A stretch of DNA of 64,000 nt, from the NCBI RefSeq assembly GCF_900187125.1, contig NZ_LT906468.1:1364001-1428000 (forward strand). The letters run 5' to 3'. Origin of the DNA: Sphingobacterium mizutaii. GTDB taxonomy: Bacteria > Bacteroidota > Bacteroidia > Sphingobacteriales > Sphingobacteriaceae. This document shows positions 9,411 to 17,482 of the stretch, one piece after another. Each line of letters starts with the position of its first letter. The first letter of the stretch is position 1. The notes beneath the pieces are model-generated. The model worked only from the letters and a program-made list of their open reading frames with translations, was not told the origin of the DNA and did not search any database. Made by a program: the position numbers and the translations under genes.

Positions 9411-10496
9411 TTATTTAGCCTTGATTTGAACTCCGTTGAATAATCGTCCATCAGCCTTTAGCACATACTTTTCATTTTCTGATAAGCCGGATAGGACCTC
9501 AACATCATTTCCATAGGTTTTACCCAACCTTACCCATCTCAATAGTGCAATGTTTTGGTCATTTAGGACATAGATTCCTTTCAATTGCCCTTCCTCAATG
9601 ATGGCTTCCTTCGGGATAAGGGTCATGCTTGTCGCCGATTCTGCAGATGCACTGCGTTCAATTGGGAATACCGCTTGGACAAACATGCCTGAAAGGATCT
9701 GCGCAGGTTCATCTAAATTGATCTTGACGATGTATTGTCCGCCTGTATTCTGTGCAGAACTGCTCATTTCAGCTACTCTACCTTTAATGGTTTTTTGAGT
9801 CGACTTAATGGTCACATCAGCCTTCATGCCGTTTTTTATATTCAAGATCTCACTCTCGGATACCATCACTACCGCTTGAAGTTTAGAAGCACCTTCCATG
9901 CTAATAATTGGCATACCTGGATTCGCCATATCACCTTTCTTCATGAAAGTCCCGGTAATAACTCCACTGAAAGGAGCGGTAATATTGGAATAGGAGAATT
10001 GTGCCATGACTTCATTGCGCATTTGTTTGGCAGCTTCCAATCCTGCCTTTGCCATTTCCATTCGGGTGCTCATATCATCCAGTTCCTTTTGGCTAGCACT
10101 TTTTTGAGCAAACAAGGCCTCAAAGCGTTCGTAATCTTTTCTTGCATTATTATAGCCTGCATTTGCTTGTGCAATTCCAGCTTCTGCCTGTGCTTTTTTA
10201 GCGGCCAGGTCATTGCTGCTGATTCGAGCCAATAGTTGACCTTGAGAGACCTTTTGTCCGGTTTTGACGGTAATATCAGTCACGAATCCCATTAATCGCG
10301 TGCTGATCATCGCACTGTTCTCTGCTTCTATTTTACCGCTGGCAGTTACATATTTTCCTTGGTTTGATCCTGCAGTTTGTCCTATCGTTGCAGAGATAGC
10401 TGGTAGTTCCACCTTCTTTTGTTCTGCTTGATTCGAGCAGGAAGAAAGGGAGCCCAAAAGAGCTAAAAAGCTTATAGATGTTAATATTGTCTTCAT
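9411..10496 (-). CDS. RND periplasmic adaptor (membrane fusion protein), lipoprotein
   Basis: A 361-aa adaptor linking the inner-membrane permease to TolC. It has a lipoprotein signal (LLGSLSSC), a barrel-sandwich segment beginning GKIEAENSAMISTRLMGFV, an alpha-helical hairpin (about 100-165, rich in Ala, Lys and Glu), the returning lipoyl half (FSYSNITAPFSGVITGTF), a beta-barrel and a membrane-proximal domain (GRLFNGVQIKAK at the end). It starts 8 nt after the tolC stop and is followed 44 nt later by the permease. The order TolC-adaptor-permease is common in Bacteroidota. Confidence 0.93.
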   Translation of the reverse strand: MKTILTSISFLALLGSLSSCSNQAEQKKVELPAISATIGQTAGSNQGKYVTASGKIEAENSAMISTRLMGFVTDITVKTGQKVSQGQLLARISSNDLAAKKAQAEAGIAQANAGYNNARKDYERFEALFAQKSASQKELDDMSTRMEMAKAGLEAAKQMRNEVMAQFSYSNITAPFSGVITGTFMKKGDMANPGMPIISMEGASKLQAVVMVSESEILNIKNGMKADVTIKSTQKTIKGRVAEMSSSAQNTGGQYIVKINLDEPAQILSGMFVQAVFPIERSASAESATSMTLIPKEAIIEEGQLKGIYVLNDQNIALLRWVRLGKTYGNDVEVLSGLSENEKYVLKADGRLFNGVQIKAK

Positions 10497-10504
10497 TTTA
10501 TGAG

Positions 10505-11815
10505 TTAATTTGATGGTTGGGTTAAAAACTTAATTTGTATGATGGAAAGGTTGTATTCTTTGATCGCTTCCAACAACTCCACTTGTTTCTCGAAATCCTT
10601 AGCTTGAGCAACCAATAAGTCGGAGGTTTTTTCCAGACCTTGGCTATAGCGGTTTTCCAAAATCCTTAGGGATTCAGAAGCTTGTTTTTGTGCAGTTTCC
10701 GTTAAGCGGATCTTTGCTTGATTGGCAACTAGATCGCGTTTAGCTTTCTGCAATTCCAATTCATGTTTTTCAACATAGACTAGCATTTCGGATTCAGCCT
10801 TCGCATAGGAGATTTGGCTCTGTTTGATTTTATTCTGGGTTTCATTCCCATTGAAAATATCCCATGAAAGCGAGATTCCAGCTAAGTAGCCATTTGCACC
10901 GAAGCCTACAATCTTCTTGTCGTTGAAGTTATATTCCCCAAAGGCATTGATTCTTGGCAGTAATTTTTTTCTGTTCATATCAATCATCTGTCCTTGTGCT
11001 GCTAAGCCTGAAACCATGGCCCTGATGTCAGCTCTTTCTTGTGAGAACGTCAATTGATCAGTAGCTAAGCTCATGCTAGCCAGAGGCGTATCAGGTATGT
11101 AGATTTCATTGGCAGGCTTGCCCATTAACCAGTTCAGGTAATCCGAAAGATTAGAGATATGGTTGTCGACTTCAATACCTTTGTTCTGAACCTCCGAGAG
11201 TCCTACCTGTACCAAATAGACATCCGAAGCTTTGGCATATCCTTGTTGTTCCATATTTCTGGTGTTGCGCAATACCTCTTCATAGGCAATCTGTCCCTTT
11301 TCTACAGCTTTCTTCGCTTCATAAAGGAACTGAAGGTTGCTATAGGCTTTTTCGATCTCTACAACCAGCATCTCTTCTGCGAATTTCTTTTGGTATTGAT
11401 TGGCGGCAATTTTTTCTTTCAAGGCTTTTCTTGCCGAATAGACATCAAAGTTCAAAAGGGGTTGTTGAAAGGCTAGTTTGGTATTGAAATGAGCCATATC
11501 ATCAGGGTTGTTCAACAGGTCCGGATTGAAATCTGCTGCGGTCACCGTTTTTTGCTGAAGCTTGAATCCAAATGAATTCAAAGGGTCATTGGTGAAAAAT
11601 GCCGTGTGGCTCACAGATACTTTCGGAAGAAATCCAGATTTAGTTCCTTCCAGTTCTGCATTGGAGAAGTCAATTTCTTTTTGTTGTACCCGAAGCTGCG
11701 AATTGTTCTGCTTCATTTGGCTGATCGCTTCTTCTAAGCTCAATGGCTGCTGCGCCTTTAAATAGCTGCTCAATGAAGAAAGGATAATAATTAGTACTAT
11801 AAATCTTTTATACAT
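10505..11815 (-). CDS. TolC-family outer-membrane efflux protein
   Basis: A 436-aa outer-membrane channel subunit, first gene of the efflux operon. It has a signal peptide (cut near LSSYLKAQ), two repeats of long amphipathic helices (for example QPLSLEEAISQMKQNNSQLR and ISLSWDIFNGNETQNKIK, the WDIFNG turn being typical) and a C-terminal helix containing NRYSQGLEKTSDLL. Length is normal. The start at 11815 leaves a leader of about 20 nt behind a -7 element with an upstream Crp/Fnr-type site. A second TolC-family gene with little visible similarity begins at 62749. Confidence 0.93.
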   Translation of the reverse strand: MYKRFIVLIIILSSLSSYLKAQQPLSLEEAISQMKQNNSQLRVQQKEIDFSNAELEGTKSGFLPKVSVSHTAFFTNDPLNSFGFKLQQKTVTAADFNPDLLNNPDDMAHFNTKLAFQQPLLNFDVYSARKALKEKIAANQYQKKFAEEMLVVEIEKAYSNLQFLYEAKKAVEKGQIAYEEVLRNTRNMEQQGYAKASDVYLVQVGLSEVQNKGIEVDNHISNLSDYLNWLMGKPANEIYIPDTPLASMSLATDQLTFSQERADIRAMVSGLAAQGQMIDMNRKKLLPRINAFGEYNFNDKKIVGFGANGYLAGISLSWDIFNGNETQNKIKQSQISYAKAESEMLVYVEKHELELQKAKRDLVANQAKIRLTETAQKQASESLRILENRYSQGLEKTSDLLVAQAKDFEKQVELLEAIKEYNLSIIQIKFLTQPSN

Positions 11816-11840
11816 ACCTGATCGTATTTAATTAATAATG

Positions 11841-11884
11841 CAAAATTCAGATATGGCGAAGTGATTTTAGGTTACAGTAGTTAC
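11841..11884 (-). promoter_or_regulatory. Activator site plus -7 element of the RND efflux operon
   Basis: On the minus strand GTAAC-TACT-GTAAC (11884-11871) is followed after exactly 22 nt by GAATTTTG (11848-11841), a one-mismatch version of TAnnTTTG. No TTTG lies at -33. The same site and spacing occur at 50224-50267, 50300-50343 and 51342-51385. With a start about 5 nt after TTTG, the site is centred near -41. Confidence 0.7.
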
Positions 11885-11988
11885 ACAAGGAAAAAAAATA
11901 ATGATTATTTTTTAAAGGGATAAAATGTAGCTGAGTTTAAAGAAAATGGTCATTTATTGATTAATAGAGCTTCTTTTTGAATCTTTAA

Positions 11989-12020
11989 TTTGCAGACTTT
12001 TAAACAAATACATACTTTTG
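11989..12020 (+). promoter_or_regulatory. Promoter of the rtcB operon
   Basis: TTTG (11989-11992), a 20-nt spacer, then TACTTTTG (12013-12020). Both Bacteroidota elements match. A start near 12025 would give a leader of about 250 nt before the first cistron at 12274. The rest of 11885-11988 shows nothing else I can support. Confidence 0.65.
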
Positions 12021-12063
12021 CCCATAATTCTTAGATTTATTCATCCATAAATCCAAAGAAATC

Positions 12064-12108
12064 ATGACAGAGCACAACAACATATCGTCCCTTTCGCTCA
12101 TTGCCTAA
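12064..12108 (+). CDS. Possible 14-codon leader peptide
   Basis: ATG at 12064 opens a 14-codon frame (MTEHNNISSLSLIA) closed by TAA at 12106, inside the predicted 250-nt leader of the rtcB operon. The stop codon sits in a small palindrome (TGCCTAAATAGGCA). The frame could regulate expression of the operon or be chance. Confidence 0.25.
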   Translation: MTEHNNISSLSLIA

Positions 12109-12273
12109 ATAGGCAGTCAAATCCCTTATATTTTAATATATAGTGAGTATTGTTCTGCAACAATGCTTCTGCCTTAATTTCCTTGGGTTTTCTGAGCACT
12201 TTCAAAAGGGTATATCCTAATCAAGGACGAACAGAATCAGAAAATCAAATTCGAAAACATGTAATTAATTGCG

Positions 12274-13005
12274 ATGAGCAATTTGGATTGGTCGCGCGGT
12301 ATGAAATCTGCTCGACGCAAAAAGCAACTTGTCAAAAAGGATAGAGACAAAAGGTTGATTGCCTTGTGGCGGCGTTATAGCAAGCTCAGTAAATACAAAT
12401 GGAGTTTGCCTTTCGTGGAAATTGAACAACCTTATCAACGTGGTTGGAAGCGATATTTTGTATTGCATGATGACCTAAGGTATAATCCTAGAAAGGATTT
12501 CTTTGAGGCTTTATTGGAAAAGATCAATACTGTTGAATACCATCATGATCAGGATTTTAAGTTTAAGAAACGGAAAAAAAAGCGGTCAGGCTATGAATAT
12601 AAGCGGCAATTCCTTCGTGAGTTTGCTTCTTATGAATGGATTGATAATAAAATGAAGTTAACGGAAGAGGAACGAGCTTATTTCATGGAAGTGGAAACCT
12701 ACAATGTATATGCGAAAAGGACGAGTATCAGCTATGTGTTTACTGAACCCTGGCGCTATAAATTGAAAGTTGCGCCGCATTTTGTAACACATGCTAGAAA
12801 GCTCGATATTGAAGTAGAGCGGGAATTAGCATTTGTCAATAATCATATCAACAAGAATTTCCTTTGGCCTAGAATCGACCGGTTGACATCCGGTAAAGGC
12901 TATCGGGGTAATCGCTTTCTTGACGAGAAACCAAAGTATAAAAACAGAATTAAAAACATTCCCAGGTACAGTTCCAAAGAACGATTCCTGGAATTAGATA
13001 TTTAG
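12274..13005 (+). CDS. Uncharacterised basic protein co-transcribed with rtcB
   Basis: A 243-aa soluble, strongly basic protein, with runs such as MKSARRKKQLVKKDRDKR near the N-terminus and FKFKKRKKKRSGYEYKR near the middle. It is also rich in Tyr and Trp. There is no signal peptide, membrane segment or known motif. It ends 5 nt before the rtcB start, so the two are surely one operon and perhaps translationally coupled. The charge suggests contact with RNA, and the context suggests a partner or accessory of the RtcB ligase. Both are inference. I do not recognise the family beyond recalling such hypothetical genes in Bacteroidota. An internal start at 12301 is possible. Confidence 0.75.
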   Translation: MSNLDWSRGMKSARRKKQLVKKDRDKRLIALWRRYSKLSKYKWSLPFVEIEQPYQRGWKRYFVLHDDLRYNPRKDFFEALLEKINTVEYHHDQDFKFKKRKKKRSGYEYKRQFLREFASYEWIDNKMKLTEEERAYFMEVETYNVYAKRTSISYVFTEPWRYKLKVAPHFVTHARKLDIEVERELAFVNNHINKNFLWPRIDRLTSGKGYRGNRFLDEKPKYKNRIKNIPRYSSKERFLELDI

Positions 13006-13010
13006 AGCCA

Positions 13011-14411
13011 ATGGGCAATTTAAGAACAAAAGATTTAAGTAAAATAGGTTATCAGAATGATCAGCTCAGAAGCTTGGTCATTAACATAGCCAGCAAAAAT
13101 TTCAAACATCACAGCAAACAAGAATTGCTTGACTTGCTTGTGGAAATTAAGAATAATCCAGAGGCATTTTTGGAAAACGAAGAGACCAAGAAAATAGCGG
13201 AAAAGATTATTGGAAAAGTGAAAGAACAGAATTTCAAGGTTTATGAATTAAGAGAAGAACCGATTCCCTGCAAGATTTATGGAAGTAAGGGCATTGAATC
13301 TTCTGCAAAGAAGCAGATGGAAATAGCCTGTATGTTGCCAGTAAGTGTTCAGGGAGCATTGATGCCAGATGCGCACATGGGATTTGGATTGCCAATTGGA
13401 GGGGTCTTGGCTACCGAACAAGCCATAATTCCATACGCTGTGGGAATGGATATTGGATGTCGAATGGCACTCTCTATTCTCGATGCTGCAGCAGGTTTTA
13501 CCAAAAAGTATGAATACCAGATTGTGCAAGCCATTAAAAACCATACTCATTTCGGTATGGAAGGAGGCCTGGAAATCAGACAGGACCATGAGATCTTGGA
13601 CCATTCCCTGTTCAATGAACTGCCTTTTCTCAAACCATTGCGAGGAAAGGCCGCCAGACAATTAGGGACTTCGGGCAATGGGAATCACTTTGTAGAATTT
13701 GGTGAAATTGAGTTAATGGAAAATAATGGTCTCGGTTTGGAACCCAAGGTCTATACCGCTTTGCTCACGCATTCTGGAAGTCGTGGATTGGGTGCAGCCA
13801 TTGCTAAACAGTATACCCAAATCGCTATGGAAAGCTGTAAGTTACCTCGCCATGCACAGCAATTAGCCTGGCTGGACATGGAGTCAGAAGCTGGACAGGA
13901 ATATTGGTTAGCCATGAATTTAGCCGGTGATTATGCCAAAGCTTGCCATGACCGTATCCATAAAAACCTATTAAGTGCGTTGGGACTGAAGGCAATGGCG
14001 ATGGTGGAGAATCATCATAATTTTGCTTGGAAAGATGTTCTTTCGGATGGTAAAGAGACCATAATCCATCGCAAAGGCGCAACACCAGCCCATCAAGGGG
14101 AATTAGGAATCATCCCCGGTAGCATGACAACAGCCGCATATTTAGTGTCAGGCAGAGGAATTGAGAATGCCTTAAATTCTGCTTCCCATGGCTCTGGACG
14201 TGCAATGAGCCGGCAAAAAGCCAATGATAATATGACTAACTCTGCCATGAAAAAGCTGATTTCTAGTGCAAATGTCAAACTGATCGGAGGATCAGTAGAG
14301 GAGAACCCTCTGGCTTACAAGGATATTGAACAGGTTATGCTTTCCCAAAGAGAACTTGTTGATATCCAAGGAAAGTTTATCCCGAAGATTGTTAGAATGC
14401 ATAAGGAGTAA
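13011..14411 (+). CDS. rtcB: RtcB-type RNA 3'-phosphate/5'-OH ligase
   Basis: A 466-aa ligase that joins RNA 2',3'-cyclic phosphate or 3'-phosphate ends to 5'-OH ends using GTP and Mn2+. Family motifs appear in order: PDAHMGFGLPIGGV (metal Asp and His), VGMDIGCRM (metal Cys), GTSGNGNHFVEFGE, THSGSRGLG (metal His), VENHHNFAW (metal His), HRKGATPA, and SHGSGRAMSR with the His expected to carry GMP. All expected catalytic residues are present. The N-terminal 90 residues are an extension relative to E. coli RtcB. No archease gene is nearby. It is the second gene after a basic protein of unknown function and is closed by a clear terminator. Likely roles are repair of RNA cleaved by stress endonucleases or tRNA repair. 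Confidence 0.95.
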   Translation: MGNLRTKDLSKIGYQNDQLRSLVINIASKNFKHHSKQELLDLLVEIKNNPEAFLENEETKKIAEKIIGKVKEQNFKVYELREEPIPCKIYGSKGIESSAKKQMEIACMLPVSVQGALMPDAHMGFGLPIGGVLATEQAIIPYAVGMDIGCRMALSILDAAAGFTKKYEYQIVQAIKNHTHFGMEGGLEIRQDHEILDHSLFNELPFLKPLRGKAARQLGTSGNGNHFVEFGEIELMENNGLGLEPKVYTALLTHSGSRGLGAAIAKQYTQIAMESCKLPRHAQQLAWLDMESEAGQEYWLAMNLAGDYAKACHDRIHKNLLSALGLKAMAMVENHHNFAWKDVLSDGKETIIHRKGATPAHQGELGIIPGSMTTAAYLVSGRGIENALNSASHGSGRAMSRQKANDNMTNSAMKKLISSANVKLIGGSVEENPLAYKDIEQVMLSQRELVDIQGKFIPKIVRMHKE

Positions 14412-14432
14412 AATTTTTTGGAGCACTAATAA

Positions 14433-14459
14433 GGCGGCAAGAAATTGCCGCCTTTTTTT
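14433..14459 (+). terminator. Terminator of the rtcB operon
   Basis: GGCGGCAA (14433-14440), loop GAAA, TTGCCGCC (14445-14452), then seven T. A perfect 8-bp stem with a tetraloop. Confidence 0.93.
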
Positions 14460-14535
14460 GGTAAAATGTATTTAATATTCATTCTCTATTAATATTCTTT
14501 ACAGAAGAAAACCAAAAATAGCCTATATTTAAGAA

Positions 14536-14973
14536 GTGAAAAACACAGGACAAAGCTTAATCATCTTCTTTTCTATTCTTTCGATTGTTTTCCTTCAAAG
14601 CTGTTCAGATTTGAACCAACAGGATTTAATTGAAAAAAAATTGGTTTCCTATCAAGGCAGAGATACTGTTACGATTGATCTAATCCTACATGAAAAACGA
14701 TTTGTTGGGAAATATAAAGTCAATGGTCCAGGTGATTATCTCATAACGGGGGAGGTGGAAGGTGAAATCAAAGCAGATACTTTGCTTGGAAGTCTTTATT
14801 ATACCCCATTTGGTTGGCGTGATAAAAAGCGTAAAGCTTTCGCTTTGCTGGCAAAGAATGACCAATATTTTTCTGGTAAAGGCACTGAACTGATCTATAT
14901 GGGCATTCCTTATTTTGTGCCTACAACACTTAGTTTTGGACCAGACAAGGGTGTCTATCAAGTAGTGGATTAA
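14536..14973 (+). CDS. Putative lipoprotein, unknown function
   Basis: A 145-aa protein with a lipoprotein signal (IVFLQSC, predicted lipidated Cys23) and a mature part that is mostly beta-strand (DTVTIDLILHEKRFVGKYKV, GDYLITGEVEGEIKADTL). The strand pattern, with alternating charged and hydrophobic residues, resembles small beta-barrel or lipocalin-like lipoproteins common in Bacteroidota. The start is GTG, as no ATG in frame would keep the signal peptide. It stands alone between the rtcB terminator and the glycosyltransferase. Function is unknown. Confidence 0.65.
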   Translation: MKNTGQSLIIFFSILSIVFLQSCSDLNQQDLIEKKLVSYQGRDTVTIDLILHEKRFVGKYKVNGPGDYLITGEVEGEIKADTLLGSLYYTPFGWRDKKRKAFALLAKNDQYFSGKGTELIYMGIPYFVPTTLSFGPDKGVYQVVD

Positions 14974-15117
14974 CTAAAGTTTCCAATTGCAACTTATTTT
15001 AAATCAATCGGCTACATTCAATTGACCTTAATTTTTTGTAACTTAGTTGAACATACTCATTCAGATTATTTTGCTTTTTATTTGTAATAAATTGCCCTAC
15101 TAATCTGTCTTAGCATT

Positions 15118-16644
15118 ATGACCAAGACTAACATTATTATCCTAATCGGCTTTATTGTATTGAAGTTTATTCTGCAATATTCTTTGGTTCACCCTATCTA
15201 TGACCTTCAACGAGACGAGTTTTTACATTTAGACCAAGCCAATCATCTGGCTTGGGGATTTCAGTCCGTTCCTCCGATGACTTCTTGGATTTCCCTAATC
15301 ATTAAGTTTTTGGGTAATGGTGTCTTTTGGATCCGTTTCTTTCCAGCATTATTTGGGGCTTTGACCATTTTGCTGGTCTGGAAAACCATTGAAGAATTGA
15401 AAGGAAACCTTTTTGCATTGCTATTGGGTACAACATGTGTTACCTTCTCAGTTTATCTACGATTAAATACTCTTTATCAGCCAAATTCATTGGATGTGCT
15501 ATGCTGGACTTCAATGTTCTTTTTCTTGCTTAAATACCTGAATAGGAATGAGAACAAATGGCTCATTTACCTAGGTCTCGCATTTGCTGTTGGTTTTTTG
15601 AATAAGTACAATATCCTTTTTCTAGTCATGGGATTAGTGCCAGCGTTTATCCTGGTTCCAGAAAGGAAAATCTTTACAAATCGAATATTGTATCTCGGTA
15701 TCCTTTTGGCTTTATTCTTGGTCCTTCCCAATATTATCTGGCAATATAGGAATGATTTCCCAGTCTTGAGACACATGAAGGAATTGTCGGAAACCCAACT
15801 GGTCCATGTGGATCGGTGGGGCTTTCTCCGTTCGCAATTGATGTTCTTTCCAGGGACCTATTTACTGTTTATTATTGGACTTTATGGATTGGTGAAATAT
15901 TCAACCTTTAAAAAGTATAAGGTTTTCTTTTGGACCTTTTTCTTTGTTTTCGCCATATTCCTGTTCTTTAAAGCCAAAGATTATTATGCCTTAGGACTTT
16001 ACCCTATTTATTTTGCGTTTGGATCAGTTTATTTGTCACATCTACTAGACAAGAAAGCTTGGGCAAAATTATTAAAACCAGTAATCTTAATATTAAGTTT
16101 TGTTCTCTTCCTTCCTTTGTTTTTTATTGCTTTTCCCAATAAGACACCTGAATACATCGTAAAGCATCCTGAATATTATAGAAAGTTTGGAATGTTGAGA
16201 TGGGAAGACGGAAAGGAACATCAATTACCACAGGATTTTGCTGATATGCTAGGCTGGTCTGAATTGGCCCGAAAGGTAGACTCGGTGTATAGAACAATGC
16301 CTGCAGCCCAGAATACCCTAGTATTATGCGATAATTATGGTCAGGCAGGAGCCATCAATTATTATTCAAAGTTAGGTATCCAAGCAGTTTCTTTTAATGC
16401 TGATTATCTGAATTGGTTTGATCTGGATATCCCATATAAAAATATCATCCGCATTAAGAATGCTCCGGAGGTTGAGAAAGAATTCGCAGAAACTGCTCCT
16501 TATTTTGAAAAGGCCCATTTAGCGGCTTCCATTGAAAACCAATATGCAAGGGAATATGGAACCGGCATCTTTTCTTTTATCGGGGCTAAACTAAATGTGA
16601 ACGAACGGATTCGGGATGAAATCGAAGAGGAAAAGAGTTATTAG
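15118..16644 (+). CDS. GT39/ArnT-like membrane glycosyltransferase
   Basis: A 508-aa integral membrane protein of the dolichyl-phosphate-mannose mannosyltransferase (PMT/ArnT) type. The first periplasmic loop has YDLQRDEFLHLDQANHLAWG, where the acidic DE pair is the expected catalytic site, followed by PPMTSWIS. About ten to twelve hydrophobic helices run to residue 345. The soluble C-terminal domain (about 345-508) faces the periplasm. These enzymes move a sugar from an undecaprenyl-linked donor onto lipid A, protein or glycan. No lipid A or O-antigen genes are nearby, so the acceptor is unknown. It stands alone, about 140 nt after the preceding lipoprotein gene. Confidence 0.85.
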   Translation: MTKTNIIILIGFIVLKFILQYSLVHPIYDLQRDEFLHLDQANHLAWGFQSVPPMTSWISLIIKFLGNGVFWIRFFPALFGALTILLVWKTIEELKGNLFALLLGTTCVTFSVYLRLNTLYQPNSLDVLCWTSMFFFLLKYLNRNENKWLIYLGLAFAVGFLNKYNILFLVMGLVPAFILVPERKIFTNRILYLGILLALFLVLPNIIWQYRNDFPVLRHMKELSETQLVHVDRWGFLRSQLMFFPGTYLLFIIGLYGLVKYSTFKKYKVFFWTFFFVFAIFLFFKAKDYYALGLYPIYFAFGSVYLSHLLDKKAWAKLLKPVILILSFVLFLPLFFIAFPNKTPEYIVKHPEYYRKFGMLRWEDGKEHQLPQDFADMLGWSELARKVDSVYRTMPAAQNTLVLCDNYGQAGAINYYSKLGIQAVSFNADYLNWFDLDIPYKNIIRIKNAPEVEKEFAETAPYFEKAHLAASIENQYAREYGTGIFSFIGAKLNVNERIRDEIEEEKSY

Positions 16645-16728
16645 CCTTTACAGGGAAAAACCCGTAGATTTATATTTACCAATTTATTAACAATGTTATA
16701 AAGATTTAATTTTATTTCCGTTGAATTA

Positions 16729-16736
16729 TACCTTTG
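16729..16736 (+). promoter_or_regulatory. -7 element upstream of the 16783 gene
   Basis: TACCTTTG, an exact TAnnTTTG match, 46 nt before the ATG at 16783. No matching -33 TTTG is seen. Confidence 0.45.
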
Positions 16737-16782
16737 CAGATTGAATGTTATCATTCGTAAAAGCCTATTTTTTTGAAATTTT

Positions 16783-17406
16783 ATGGTTAAAAAAAGTGTA
16801 CTAGAGAAGCTTTCCGACAAAGAGCTGGAAGGATTTATCCAACCAGGCTCGAGAAAGGTTCCTGAAGCGAAAAAGATGGCCTTGGAAATCTTGCTAGAAA
16901 GAGGGCGAGTGTTTTCTGAAGAGGAGAAAATCGAAGTTGAAAGTATAATCGAAAACCAGATCCAAACCGAATACCAAGAAGATCTAACGAGGAGAAAAGC
17001 AATGGATAAGCAGTTGACAGATGATCAAAATGCTGTTGCGTTATATACCAATTTTTTCATCTTCATAATCAGTATTGTTTTTGGAATTTTATATGGCTTT
17101 ATTCTAGCCATGATAAATTATATTATCCTGAAAAAGTATGGTTTAGCCTTTTTATTGTTGGCAATCGGAATTGGGGCACTTTCTATTTCTGGTTATTTTA
17201 TTGGCTTACTCATGACGAAGGTTTCAATATCAATTGATATCCTAGGTTTTATTGTTGGAGTATTTGTTTCTGCCATAGGTTTGGCAATCATTTCCTTATT
17301 CAATAAGAACTTTATTCCGAAAGATCTTGAGTACAGGTCAAGATCAATCCTTATTCCTACACTTATTTGTATTGTTATTTTTGTTCTAAGGATGATCTAT
17401 ACCTAA
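16783..17406 (+). CDS. Membrane protein with soluble N-terminus, unknown function
   Basis: A 207-aa protein. Residues 1-80 are charged and helical (EKLSDKELEGFIQPGSRKVP, then Glu/Lys-rich). Four hydrophobic helices follow (about 88-110, 117-143, 148-173 and 183-205). I recognise no family. The N-terminal part resembles helical segments seen in other Bacteroidota membrane proteins of unknown role. It has its own -7 element and shares a bidirectional terminator with tryptophanase, so it is a single-gene unit. Confidence 0.65.
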   Translation: MVKKSVLEKLSDKELEGFIQPGSRKVPEAKKMALEILLERGRVFSEEEKIEVESIIENQIQTEYQEDLTRRKAMDKQLTDDQNAVALYTNFFIFIISIVFGILYGFILAMINYIILKKYGLAFLLLAIGIGALSISGYFIGLLMTKVSISIDILGFIVGVFVSAIGLAIISLFNKNFIPKDLEYRSRSILIPTLICIVIFVLRMIYT

Positions 17407-17429
17407 AAATTGCCTTTTTGCTTAAAATA

Positions 17430-17474
17430 AAAAAGAGTGAACATCGGATTTATCCTAAATGTTCACTCTTTTTT
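17430..17474. terminator. Bidirectional terminator between 17406 and tryptophanase
   Basis: A long hairpin: AAAAAAGAGTGAACAT pairs with ATGTTCACTCTTTTTT around a short loop. A on one side and T on the other serve both convergent genes. Confidence 0.9.
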
Positions 17475-17482
17475 TTATGCTT

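Noticed and set aside
12150-12344. A 64-aa frame before the 12274 gene
   Set aside because: It overlaps the supported gene in another phase and has no coding features.
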